A stretch of 64,000 nt of DNA, from positions 1 to 64,000 of the forward strand of contig SUGL01000027.1 in NCBI GenBank assembly GCA_004963905.1. Reading direction: 5' to 3'. Both the position numbers and the translations under genes were made by a program. Shown piece by piece: positions 45,291 to 55,089 of the stretch. Under the pieces are notes generated by a model that worked only from the letters and a program-made list of their open reading frames with translations, did no database searches and had not been told where the DNA came from. Position 1 is the first letter of the stretch. Each line of letters begins with the position of its first letter. Source of the DNA: Mesorhizobium sp. GTDB lineage: Bacteria > Pseudomonadota > Alphaproteobacteria > Rhizobiales > Rhizobiaceae.

Positions 45291-46556
45291 ATGAGTGATG
45301 TTTTCAGCGGATCGTTCGCGGATCGCTATGCCGCGCTGACCGATCGGTCGGGTCCGTTCAGCGCCGACGCGCTGTCGTCGGCGGGGCTTTTCCTGTGCGG
45401 CATCAGCGCCTGCGTCGACGCGCGGGTCGAGATGCATGAGATCCAGCCGCTGCTGGACGGGCCGCCCGACACGCCGGCGGGGCGGCTTGCCAGTCTTCTT
45501 CTTTCGCGCGCCGCGCGCGGGGTGGGCGGCGAGGTGCGCTTCGACTGGCCGGAGGGCCCGGCATGGCTGCGCGAGCGTCTGCGTCCGCGCTATGCGCTGG
45601 GCGGCACCGGACCGCAGGCGGCGTGGGTGCTCGGGCAGTTCGGCGTCCGCTCATTGGTCGCCTTGGAAGATCGCTATGCGGCGATGCTGCGGCAAATGCC
45701 GGACGGTGTCCTGCTGGCGGAAAGAGGCACGCTCAAAACCGCCGATCAGGTGCTGGCGTCGGGCCCGCATCCGCCGGAAATCTTCATCTTCGAGTTCACC
45801 GCCGGCCGCGCGATCGGCGCCACCGTGCCGACCCGTTCCTCGCGGGTCATCGTCCGTTTCGGCGACCGCGGCATCCAGCATGACGGGGAGTTCGAAGCCA
45901 TGTCGCGGCGGCTGGCGCCGTCGGCCGCCGCCGGGCTGCTGGCCGGGCTGAACGACGAGGCGGCGGACAATGTCGGCGCCGCCAGCCGGCACGTCTTCGG
46001 TCTCAGCCGCGACTGGAAGGCGGCCGGTCTCGCGACAATCCATTTCGAGCTGGCGGGCTACGCATCGCAGCAGGCGGTCGAGGAATTGCTTTCCCACGCC
46101 CGTGGCGCGATCAGCTCGCTCGGCATGAGCCATTCCGAGCTGCTCGCCATGAACCCTTCCATGGATCATCCGATGGAGGCTCTCATGGCGCTCGGCGAGC
46201 GGCTTGGTCTCGACAGGGTCTGTGTTCACGCCGATACCTGGGCGGCCGCGGTGACGCTCAACGATCCGCAAGAAGAGGAGCTGGCGCTGATGGCCGGTTG
46301 CGCGATCGCCAGCGCCAGGGCCGCCAATGGCGCGCCCGCGCGGGATATAGCGATCTCCCCCGCCGCGGAGTTCCATCCGCTTCCCTTCGAAACGCCGGTA
46401 CGCCGGGGACGCTGGGCATTCGTCGCCTGCGCGTCGCCCTATCTGAGCCAGCCGGTAACGACGCTCGGCCTGGGCGACAGTTTCACCGCCGGCTGCCTGC
46501 TCATCCTCGGCCGAACCCGGCACGCCAGCACCGGTTCCAGCCTCCAACACGCCTGA
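45291..46556 (+). CDS. Probable ADP-dependent sugar kinase (PF04587-like)
   Basis: The 421-residue cytosolic protein is unlike ordinary bacterial sugar kinases. Visible motifs are GGTGPQAAW (104-112), IHFELAGYASQ (250-260) followed by SSLGMSHSELL (275-285), RVCVHADTWA (309-318), and C-terminal TLGLGDSFTAG (391-401) with the catalytic base probably Asp396. HFELA plus SLGxxxxEL, and a closing GLGD, match my memory of archaeal and animal ADP-dependent glucokinase/phosphofructokinase. It should phosphorylate a sugar with ADP as donor. Eleven bases separate it from a polyol-type SDR gene. Confidence 0.75.
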   Translation: MSDVFSGSFADRYAALTDRSGPFSADALSSAGLFLCGISACVDARVEMHEIQPLLDGPPDTPAGRLASLLLSRAARGVGGEVRFDWPEGPAWLRERLRPRYALGGTGPQAAWVLGQFGVRSLVALEDRYAAMLRQMPDGVLLAERGTLKTADQVLASGPHPPEIFIFEFTAGRAIGATVPTRSSRVIVRFGDRGIQHDGEFEAMSRRLAPSAAAGLLAGLNDEAADNVGAASRHVFGLSRDWKAAGLATIHFELAGYASQQAVEELLSHARGAISSLGMSHSELLAMNPSMDHPMEALMALGERLGLDRVCVHADTWAAAVTLNDPQEEELALMAGCAIASARAANGAPARDIAISPAAEFHPLPFETPVRRGRWAFVACASPYLSQPVTTLGLGDSFTAGCLLILGRTRHASTGSSLQHA

Positions 46557-46567
46557 AGGAAATTGCC

Positions 46568-47341
46568 ATGTTTCTCGAACGCTTCCGCCTCGACGGCAAA
46601 ACGGCCTTCATCACCGGCGGTGGCCGCGGCATCGGCCTTTCGACGGCCGAGGCGCTGGCCGAGGCCGGCGCGAAGGTCATCATCTCGGATTTGGATCGCC
46701 AGGTGCTGGCGGCCGGACGCGAGGAGCTGAAGCAGAAAGGCCACGACGTTGACGCAGTGCAGCTCGACGTCACCGATTCCAAGGCCGTCGCCGCGGCCGC
46801 GCGGGCGGCCAACGAGCGCCACGGCGCCGTCGATATCCTGATCGCCAATGCCGGCATCGCCTGGCCCGACACGGGCGGGGAGGAGATGAGCGACGAGGTG
46901 TGGCTGAAGGTGGTCGACGTCGACCTCAACGGCGCCTACTGGTCGTGCCGCGAGTTTGCGAGACCCATGCTCGAACGCGGCCGTGGCTCGATCGTGACCC
47001 TCGGCTCGATGTCTGGGCTGATCTCCAACAAGCCGCAGCGCCAGGTGCATTACAACGCGGCGAAGGCCGCCGTCCATCATATGACGCGCTCGCTTGCCGG
47101 CGAATGGGCCGCACGCGGCGTCCGGGTGAACTGCGTCGCGCCGACCTATGTCGACACGGCGATGTCGCGCGGCGGCTTCACGGACGAGAAACTGATGCCG
47201 ATCTGGATGGACATGACACCGATGAGGCGCGTCGCGCGCCCGGACGAGATCGCCGCGCCCATCCTCTTCCTCGCGTCGGACGCCGCCAGCGCCATGACCG
47301 GGGCGGTGGTGGTTGTGGATTGCGGCTATACGATTTGGTAG
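46568..47341 (+). CDS. SDR resembling polyol dehydrogenases
   Basis: The 257-residue classical SDR has TGGGRGIG, a NAG motif (ANAGIA), and SMSGLISNKPQRQVHYNAAKAA containing Ser, Tyr and Lys. The start follows AAGGAA, and the frame is open further upstream only as a shadow of the kinase gene. The overall pattern resembles sugar-alcohol dehydrogenases of ABC-linked polyol catabolism. The likely job is oxidising the imported polyol to a ketose for the adjacent kinase (inference). Confidence 0.87.
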   Translation: MFLERFRLDGKTAFITGGGRGIGLSTAEALAEAGAKVIISDLDRQVLAAGREELKQKGHDVDAVQLDVTDSKAVAAAARAANERHGAVDILIANAGIAWPDTGGEEMSDEVWLKVVDVDLNGAYWSCREFARPMLERGRGSIVTLGSMSGLISNKPQRQVHYNAAKAAVHHMTRSLAGEWAARGVRVNCVAPTYVDTAMSRGGFTDEKLMPIWMDMTPMRRVARPDEIAAPILFLASDAASAMTGAVVVVDCGYTIW

Positions 47342-47383
47342 GGATTGCCGATTTGGCGCGGCCGGCGCCGGGCGGGTTGAAAC

Positions 47384-48232
47384 ATGGATACTCCGAGCAA
47401 GCGCGTCGATATGGTTCCCGCCAAGCGGCAGGCGCTCATCCTGGAGCATCTGCGCGTCAACGGCGCGGCCTCGATCCAGGAGCTTGCCGACACGATCGGC
47501 GGCTCGCAGTCGACGGTGCGGCGCGACCTCGAGCATCTGGTCGAAAAAGGCTATCTCGAACGCACGCATGGCGGCGCGCATCTGTTGCAGCCGATGCGCG
47601 CGACCTTCGAGCGCGAGACGACGGTCAATGCCGAATTGCAGCACGCGGAAAAGGTCGCGATCGGCCGCGAGGCAGCCGGGCGGCTGAGCGCCCGCGACAG
47701 CGTCATCTTCGACAGCTCCTCGACCGTCATGGAGGCGGTCCGCGCCGCCGCCGAGCGGGACCTGCCGCTGACCGTGGTGACGAACAGCCTGGAGATCGCC
47801 GATTTTGCCGTCGACATCAAATCCTGGCGCATCATCCTGCCGGGCGGCACCGTGCGTCCCGGCTACCGGCATCTGGCCGGGGAGCCCGGCGAAAGCTTCA
47901 TCAAGACGCTGCATGCCGATCTCTGCATGACCGGCGCGTCGGCGGTCACCGGCGCGCTGCTGACCGAGACGTCGCTGGAAGTGGCCTCGCTCAAGCGCGC
48001 CATGATCGGCTCCGCCCGCAAGACGATCCTGCTCGTCGACAGCTCGAAGTTCACCGCGCCCGGTTTCTGCACGCTTTCGGACATTTCCGAGATCAACGAG
48101 GTGATCACCGACGAGGGCGTGTCGCAGGACGCGCTATCTTCGCTATACGCCGCCGAGCGAAAGGTGACGGTGGTGCGCGTCGGCGGCCTGACAGGGACGC
48201 GTCGCCCGGTCGGCAGCCTTCGGCCACTGTAA
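47384..48232 (+). CDS. DeoR-family transcriptional regulator
   Basis: The 282-residue protein has an N-terminal DeoR winged helix (about 12-65, RQALILEHLRVNGAASIQELADTIG and the signature STVRRDLEHLVEKGYLERTHGGA). It also has a C-terminal phosphosugar-sensing domain with DSSSTVMEAV and VTNSLEIADF. DeoR proteins usually respond to a phosphorylated intermediate of the pathway they control, which fits a locus containing a kinase. It is the third gene of the rightward operon and ends 4 nt from the convergent ROK gene. Confidence 0.92.
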   Translation: MDTPSKRVDMVPAKRQALILEHLRVNGAASIQELADTIGGSQSTVRRDLEHLVEKGYLERTHGGAHLLQPMRATFERETTVNAELQHAEKVAIGREAAGRLSARDSVIFDSSSTVMEAVRAAAERDLPLTVVTNSLEIADFAVDIKSWRIILPGGTVRPGYRHLAGEPGESFIKTLHADLCMTGASAVTGALLTETSLEVASLKRAMIGSARKTILLVDSSKFTAPGFCTLSDISEINEVITDEGVSQDALSSLYAAERKVTVVRVGGLTGTRRPVGSLRPL

Positions 48233-48236
48233 ACGT

Positions 48237-49340
48237 CTACTCCACCATGAACCGCGAGCTGAAGGGAAGGCTCGCCGCTCCTACCGCCTTGGGCGAACGC
48301 TCGATGTTGCCGGCAATCGCGGTAATGCCGGGCATGGCCTGCTCCAGCTCGCGGCAGATCGCCTTGCAGACCGCCTGCGGCGCGTAGGAGGACAGGACGA
48401 CCGAGGTTACGGGAACGAACTGCTTCAGCGCCCCTATCGACAACTTCATCTGCTCCACCAGGTCGCGTTGCCATGCGGTCTCGGCATCGCCAAACGACGG
48501 CCAGTCGGCGCCTCGTTCCCAGAGTTCGGAGGGCGAGCTGCCTGTCTTCCGGATCTCCTCCTCCAGACGCAGGATGCCGACGTCGAAGCTCACCGCGGCG
48601 GCGGTGTTGTAGATTTGATGATTGAGGACCAGGCGGCTGTGCAGGCGCGCGCCGAGATAGAAGAAAAGGTAGTCCGAAAGGTGCTTCGCGACGCCGAACA
48701 TGCTTTCGCCGCCGGCCGCCGCGGTGATGTCGTTCTGGACATAGACAGGGTAGCCGATTTCCCTTTCGACCTCCTCCTGCAGGGCGTCGAACCGCTCGCG
48801 GGCCGCCTTCGGCGTCAGCTCGAGCTCGGCCTGATCGCCGGGCAAGGCAAGGCCGATGCCGGCGATGCGCGGGTGAAGGTGCTGCGGCAGATTGGCGATG
48901 GCCGTGGCGATGGCGCTCATGAATTGCGGATGGTTGGTGTCCTGCGCGGTCGCCGAGAACGGCAGCACCGTGCGCGAGCGGATCGAGCCGACGAAGTCGA
49001 CGAGCACGACCTCCACCTGCCGATGGCCGACGCTGATGCCGACGGAGTAGGCGCCTTCCGGGTTGAGGGAGATCGGCACTGTCGGCGGCCCGACACGACC
49101 ACGCTGGGCCTCGCCTTTGGCGATCAGCCCTTCCTGCTCGAGCGATCGGACGATGACGGACACCGTCTGCGCCGACAGGCCGGTCCGCTCGCCGATCTCG
49201 AGACGGGTGATGCCTTTGCTCTGGAGCAGCAGCGACAGCACGAGACGCTCGTTGTAGCCGCGCACGCTGACGGCATTGAGGCCGCTGGCGCGGTCCGCGA
49301 TGCGAAGCGGGTTGGGCGGCGCAAAGCGCATGTCAGGCAT
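48237..49340 (-). CDS. ROK-family regulator lacking the zinc motif
   Basis: The 367-residue protein has a winged helix (about 30-75, VLSLLLQSKGITRLEIGERTGLSAQTVSVIVRSLEQEGLI) followed by a ROK-like domain (VGISVGHRQVEVVLVDFVGSI, IAGIGLALPGDQ, YVQNDITAAAGGESMFG). The usual GEFGH and CxCGxxGC region is absent, replaced by HSRLVLNHQIYNTAAAVSFD. It may bind a different ligand or work without one. It lies 47 nt downstream of an SGNH hydrolase gene and is divergent from the ribose-type importer, so it probably controls that locus. Confidence 0.88.
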   Translation of the reverse strand: MPDMRFAPPNPLRIADRASGLNAVSVRGYNERLVLSLLLQSKGITRLEIGERTGLSAQTVSVIVRSLEQEGLIAKGEAQRGRVGPPTVPISLNPEGAYSVGISVGHRQVEVVLVDFVGSIRSRTVLPFSATAQDTNHPQFMSAIATAIANLPQHLHPRIAGIGLALPGDQAELELTPKAARERFDALQEEVEREIGYPVYVQNDITAAAGGESMFGVAKHLSDYLFFYLGARLHSRLVLNHQIYNTAAAVSFDVGILRLEEEIRKTGSSPSELWERGADWPSFGDAETAWQRDLVEQMKLSIGALKQFVPVTSVVLSSYAPQAVCKAICRELEQAMPGITAIAGNIERSPKAVGAASLPFSSRFMVE

Positions 49341-49387
49341 GGTGCGTCCTCTCGCAATCGGTCGTGGGGGACATCCCTATGCCGCGG

Positions 49388-50038
49388 TCACTTCTCATCC
49401 GGCCACCCGATTGCCTCGACCTCGCGGGCCAGCGCGCTGCCCAGCAGCGCATGCGCCTGCCTGTTGATGTGGAACCCGTCGAGCGGGTCGCAGGTGACGA
49501 CCGAGCCCGCGTCGAAGAAATGCACTTCGAGCGAATCGGCGATGATCTCGAACTCGAGCGCCAGCTGCCGCGACTTCTCCGGCGCGCCGGCGAAGATCGA
49601 CCGCCATTCCTTGATGTCGTCCAGCATCGGCGGTGGAGAGACGATCATGATCTCTGGCACGCTGCCGCCCGGGCCGGGCTTCAGCTCCTTGATGTCGTAG
49701 ACAAGGCAGCCCATGGCCATCGCGACTTCCGAGGCCGGCTGGTTGAAGCGCGCCTTGAGGTCGTTGGTGCCCAGCATGATGATGACCAGATCGAGAACGG
49801 CGTGACTCTGCAGGCAGGGTTTGAGGTAGGTGCGCCCGTTCTTGTGGGCACCCTCGATCGGATCGTCGCGCACGGTCGTGCGGCCGCTCAGGCCCTCCTC
49901 GATGACATGCCAGCCGGCTCCCAATTCCTTTGCCATGACGCCGGGCCAACGTTCCGAAAGACCATAACGGTCCAGCGGCGTGCCGCCGGGTACCTGCCCA
50001 TGCGTGTTGGAGTCGCCGTAGCACAAGACCGATCGCAT
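49388..50038 (-). CDS. SGNH/GDSL hydrolase (esterase), copy 1
   Basis: The 216-residue cytosolic protein shows block I CYGDSNTHG (Ser nucleophile), a Gly in EEGLSGRTT, block III GTND and block V with DPLDGFHIN (Asp and His). It should hydrolyse an ester, probably a small acyl or acetyl group. It lacks a signal peptide, so it acts on imported substrate. It shares IEEGLS-RTT and MLGTND-K with the esterase gene at 55090, at the other side of the importer, so the two are paralogs. Confidence 0.9.
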   Translation of the reverse strand: MRSVLCYGDSNTHGQVPGGTPLDRYGLSERWPGVMAKELGAGWHVIEEGLSGRTTVRDDPIEGAHKNGRTYLKPCLQSHAVLDLVIIMLGTNDLKARFNQPASEVAMAMGCLVYDIKELKPGPGGSVPEIMIVSPPPMLDDIKEWRSIFAGAPEKSRQLALEFEIIADSLEVHFFDAGSVVTCDPLDGFHINRQAHALLGSALAREVEAIGWPDEK

Positions 50039-50177
50039 GCTCCTCCTCCGATGCAGCCAAGGTTCTGATTTGCAGAGGTTAATCGGACGAGAGTCCGTCG
50101 TCCGTCATTCAGCGACCCTGCCATTTGGCGGAAAGGTAGCGCAAGCCGCAAAGATAATCCATCACTCTGAATAATTA

Positions 50178-50206
50178 TTGACAGCCGTTCGGATCGATGG
50201 TTGAAG
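50178..50206 (+). promoter_or_regulatory. Weak candidate promoter with AT palindrome
   Basis: TTGACA at 50178 is a good -35 box, but the -10 position (TTGAAG at 50201) is poor. TGAATAATTATTGA at 50168-50181 is a near-perfect palindrome overlapping the -35, a candidate site for the ROK regulator. Confidence 0.4.
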
Positions 50207-50246
50207 TGAGCCTGGGAGGAATGCCCCGAACCTTTTGCGCCGACGG

Positions 50247-50407
50247 GCCGCCATGACGCATGGCGGCAACGCTGGAGCCATGTCTCCAGCGCGCCCTGGC
50301 GCGCAGGTTGCGCAATGAACTGCAGCAGTGCCGGAGTCTCCGGCAGATGCGGCGTTCGGCCATGGCCGGACGCCGCAGGGGAAGTCGTGACCCTGACATC
50401 CAGGGTC
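50247..50407 (+). other. Highly structured leader of the ribose-type ABC operon
   Basis: Six hairpins lie in 160 nt, ending 28 nt before the start codon. They are GCCGCCATG/CATGGCGGC (50247-50267), GCTGGAG/CTCCAGC (50271-50290), CGCGCC/GGCGCG (50290-50303), GCCGGA/TCCGGC (50330-50344), a 13-bp stem at 50349-50376 (GCGGCGT...ACGCCGC), and GACCCTG/CAGGGTC (50389-50407). None has a T-run. The region could be an attenuator or stabilising leader, and is not one I recognise. Confidence 0.65.
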
Positions 50408-50435
50408 GGTGGAGCTTGAGAAGGAGGATGGCTCA

Positions 50436-51509
50436 GTGAGACGGATTATCCAATCAATCGCAGCGGCGGTGATCGCGACAACGATGTTGTGCGCTCCCTC
50501 GTTTGCCGACGACGTGTCCCTGCTGGATGGGGTTGCCGCCCGCGCGGGCGACAACCCGACGGTCGAGGCCGGCAAGTTCAAGAAGGATGCGCCCTGGGTC
50601 ATCGGCATGAGCCATTTCGGCGTCAACGCGAACACCTGGACGGTGCAGGTCGCGCACGAAGCCGAGGCTGCCGCCGCCAAGGACAAGCGCATCGCCAAGT
50701 TCATCCTGCTCGATGCCGGCTTCGACCAGAAGAAGCAGGTCGCCGACATCGAGGACCTGATCGCGCAGAAGGTCGACGCCATCATCGTCCAGCCGGTCAC
50801 GTCCACTTCGGCGGACGCCAGCATCGCCAAGGCCGTCGCGGCGGGCATCCCTGTCATCGTGCACACCGGCCGCATCGAATCCGACGCCTTCACGACCGAG
50901 ATCCAAGGCGGCGCCGAGCATTTCGGCAAGGTGATGGGCGATTTCCTGGTCAAGGACCTCGGCGGCAAGGGCAACATCTGGGTGCTGCGCGGGCTCGCCG
51001 GCCATCCGGAGGACACCAACCGCTACAACGGCTTGCTGCAGGCGCTGAAGGGAACCGACGTCAAGATCATCGCCGAGGAGCATGGCGACTGGCAGTACGA
51101 CAAGGCCAAGAAGCTTTGCGAGACACTCTACCTGAACAACCCCGAGGTGGACGGCATCTGGTCCTCCGGCGCCGACATGACGCGCGCCTGCGTCGACGTC
51201 TTCAAGCAGTTCGGCGCCAAGATCCCGCCGATCACCGGCGAGGGCAACAACGGCTTCTTCGGCCAATGGATCGCCGACGGCTTCAAGTCGATCTCGGCGG
51301 AATACAGCCCGGCCCAGGGCGCGGCCGGCATCCGCGCCGCCGTGGCCCTGCTCGAAGGCAAGGAGCTGAAGAAGCACTACGACTACAACCCACCCGGCTG
51401 GGATCTCGAGAAGGTCAAGAAATACTATCGCGACGATCTCTCGGCCAATGTCTGGTGGCCGTCGGAGCTGCCGGAAGACAAGCTCAAGGAGTTCTACGCC
51501 AAGAAGTAA
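50436..51509 (+). CDS. Sugar ABC substrate-binding protein (ribose/RhaS type)
   Basis: The 357-residue precursor starts at GTG preceded by AGGAGG at ideal distance. A signal peptide (RRIIQSIAAAVIATTMLCAP, cleavage near SFA-DD) is followed by a type-1 periplasmic binding domain with VIGMSHFGVNANTW, VDAIIVQPV and GIPVIVHTGRIE. It binds a sugar for the adjacent CUT2-type importer. The ligand is unknown, and the flanking esterases suggest an acylated sugar. Confidence 0.92.
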   Translation: MRRIIQSIAAAVIATTMLCAPSFADDVSLLDGVAARAGDNPTVEAGKFKKDAPWVIGMSHFGVNANTWTVQVAHEAEAAAAKDKRIAKFILLDAGFDQKKQVADIEDLIAQKVDAIIVQPVTSTSADASIAKAVAAGIPVIVHTGRIESDAFTTEIQGGAEHFGKVMGDFLVKDLGGKGNIWVLRGLAGHPEDTNRYNGLLQALKGTDVKIIAEEHGDWQYDKAKKLCETLYLNNPEVDGIWSSGADMTRACVDVFKQFGAKIPPITGEGNNGFFGQWIADGFKSISAEYSPAQGAAGIRAAVALLEGKELKKHYDYNPPGWDLEKVKKYYRDDLSANVWWPSELPEDKLKEFYAKK

Positions 51510-51523
51510 AGGGTGGCGCCATC

Positions 51524-51557
51524 GCGGCGCGGGCGGCGGCGACGCCGCCCGCGCCGC
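51524..51557 (+). other. Intercistronic hairpin, 15-bp stem with GCGA loop
   Basis: GCGGCGCGGGCGGCG and CGCCGCCCGCGCCGC pair perfectly across a GNRA-type tetraloop, 14 nt after the binding-protein stop. No T-run follows, so it probably blocks 3' decay or retards polymerase rather than terminating. Confidence 0.85.
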
Positions 51558-51589
51558 GGAAATCTCCTGAATGCATCGGTGCTTGCTTC

Positions 51590-53103
<1,514 letters not shown>

Positions 53104-53107
<4 letters not shown>

Positions 53108-54066
53108 CAGCCATAAGCAGACGCCTGACGGGCGCAAGGGGATCGCGCCAGGGCATGTGGATGCTGCCCTTGCTGATCGCGCTGGCGATCGCGCTCTGGC
53201 TGAGCCTCGAGACCGCGCAGTTCCTCAACGGGGAGAACCTGCTCAATCTGGTGCCGCAGGCGATGCCGCTCGTCATTACCGCGGTCGGCCAGATGTTCGT
53301 CATCCTGCTCGGCGGGCTCGATCTTTCGGTCGGCTCGATGATCAGCTTCACAACGGCAGTGCTTGCGCTTGGCGGACCCGCCTGGCTGCTGATCCCGGCC
53401 GTGTTCGTGCTGGCTGCGCTGGTCGGCTTCACCAACGGCTTCATCATCACGCGCTTCAACGTGCATCCGATCATCGCGACCCTGTCGATGCAGTACATTT
53501 TGCTCGGCATCACGCGGGTGCTGCGGCCAGTGTCCGGCGGCACGGTGCCGGATATCGTCATCAGCGCCGTCGCCGGCTCGTTCCTCGGAGTGCCGATGCC
53601 GGTATTCTGGGGGATTTTCACCCTCGCGTTTGCCTGGAAGCTCGTCTACGGCTCGCGCTTCGGGCTGCACCTTTTCGCGATCGGCGGCGGCGTGTCGTCC
53701 GGCGTGGAGGATGCGGCGCATAATTTCGGCATTGCCGACAGGCGCAACGTCATCCTCGCTTATGTGATCTGCGCATGTTTCGCGGCCCTTGCCGGCCTCT
53801 TCCTCGCCGGGCGCATCGTCTCGGGCGACCCGAATGTCGGGCTGCTTTTCGAGCTCGACGCGATCACGGCCGTTGCTATCGGCGGCACCCAGCTTTCCGG
53901 CGGCATCGGCAGCCTGCACGGCACGGTCATCGGCGCGCTCGTCATGGCGCTGCTCGCCAACGGCATGAACCTGACGAATGTGTCGCCCTTCATCCAGACC
54001 ACCATAAAGGGCGCGATCCTGCTTCTGGTGGTCGCCCTGCAATCGCGCAAGAAAATGGGGTTGTAA
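53104..54066 (+). CDS. CUT2 sugar ABC permease 1 (RbsC type)
   Basis: The 320-residue permease has about eight to ten helices and the RbsC-type motifs LLGGLDLSVGSMISF, GFTNGFIITRFNVHPIIATL and AVAIGGTQLSGGIGSLHGTVIGAL. The start overlaps the ATPase stop (ATGA). One base sequence away from its stop begins a second permease, so the channel is probably a heterodimer. Confidence 0.92.
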
Positions 54067-55020
54067 GTGGCTGCCGCTCTCGCCAACCCCGTCATGCGCC
54101 GGCTGCTTCGCATCCCGCCGGCCTACTACGTCTTTGCCGTGCTGCTTTTGGTTTTGTGGATCGCGCGGCCGAACATGCTCAACCTCAATGTCATGGGCAT
54201 ATTCGTGCGCCAGATCGTGCCCCTCGGCATATTGGTGCTCGGCCAGCTGCTGGTGATGCGGGTGAGAAGCATCGACCTGTCGGGCGGCGGCGTCATCCTG
54301 CTCATCAACTACACCATCTCGTCCGGCGTCTTTCCGGGCGCCTCCATGATTTTCTTCATTGTCCTGGCGTTGGCCATCGGCCTCGCCGTCGGATTCTTCA
54401 ACGGCCTGATGGTCGGGGTCAGGCGGGTCTCGGCCGTCATCGTCACGCTTGCGATCGGCATCGTTCTCGTCGGGATCGTGCAGTATCTGTCCAGCGGCAA
54501 GCCGCCCGGCGATGTGCCCGGCATGTTCGGCGACATCTACAACACCAAGCTCGGCCAGGTGCCGACGCCCGTGATCTTCTGGGTGGCGGTTTCGGCCGCG
54601 CTGTCGCTGTTCCTGTCACGCACGGTCTTCGGCCGCTATGTGACCTCGGTCGGCGAGAACGTGCAGGCGGCGCATTTCTCCGGCGTTCCGGTGGCTCGCA
54701 CCGTGGTGCTTGCGCATACGCTCGCCGGCCTGTTCGCGGGGGTGGCGGCGCTGGTCCAGACGGCGTCGATCGCGGTCGGCAGCGTCAGGGTCGGCCTCGA
54801 CCTGCCGATCCTGGCGGTCGCCGCAACCATCCTTGGCGGCGTCGTCTTCGGCCGCGGGGAAGGTGGCGTCTGGGGTCCCTTCTTCGGCGTGCTGTCGTTC
54901 GCGCTGCTGTTCGTCGTGATGACTACCTTCGGCGTCGATGAGCCCGGCAAGCTGATCGCGCAGGGCCTCATCATCCTGCTTGCGGCCATCCTTTACGGGA
55001 TCAGGAGCAGGTCGACGTGA
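54067..55020 (+). CDS. CUT2 sugar ABC permease 2 (RbsC type)
   Basis: The 317-residue permease starts at GTG directly after the stop of permease 1. It has VRSIDLSGGGVILLIN, GFFNGLMVGVRRVSAVIVTL and AVAATILGGVVFGRGEGGVWGPFFG. It is a diverged relative of permease 1, with which it likely pairs. Confidence 0.9.
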   Translation: MAAALANPVMRRLLRIPPAYYVFAVLLLVLWIARPNMLNLNVMGIFVRQIVPLGILVLGQLLVMRVRSIDLSGGGVILLINYTISSGVFPGASMIFFIVLALAIGLAVGFFNGLMVGVRRVSAVIVTLAIGIVLVGIVQYLSSGKPPGDVPGMFGDIYNTKLGQVPTPVIFWVAVSAALSLFLSRTVFGRYVTSVGENVQAAHFSGVPVARTVVLAHTLAGLFAGVAALVQTASIAVGSVRVGLDLPILAVAATILGGVVFGRGEGGVWGPFFGVLSFALLFVVMTTFGVDEPGKLIAQGLIILLAAILYGIRSRST

Positions 55021-55089
55021 CGGCATTTTTGAGGGGACGAGGCCGGAACGGCCAATGATCAATCGCATACGGGAAAATGGATTGGAGAC

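Noticed and set aside
50489..51589. Long in-frame extension of the RbsA-type ATPase gene
   Set aside because: It overlaps the binding-protein gene and the 15-bp hairpin, and has no family similarity before residue VKTLVEM.
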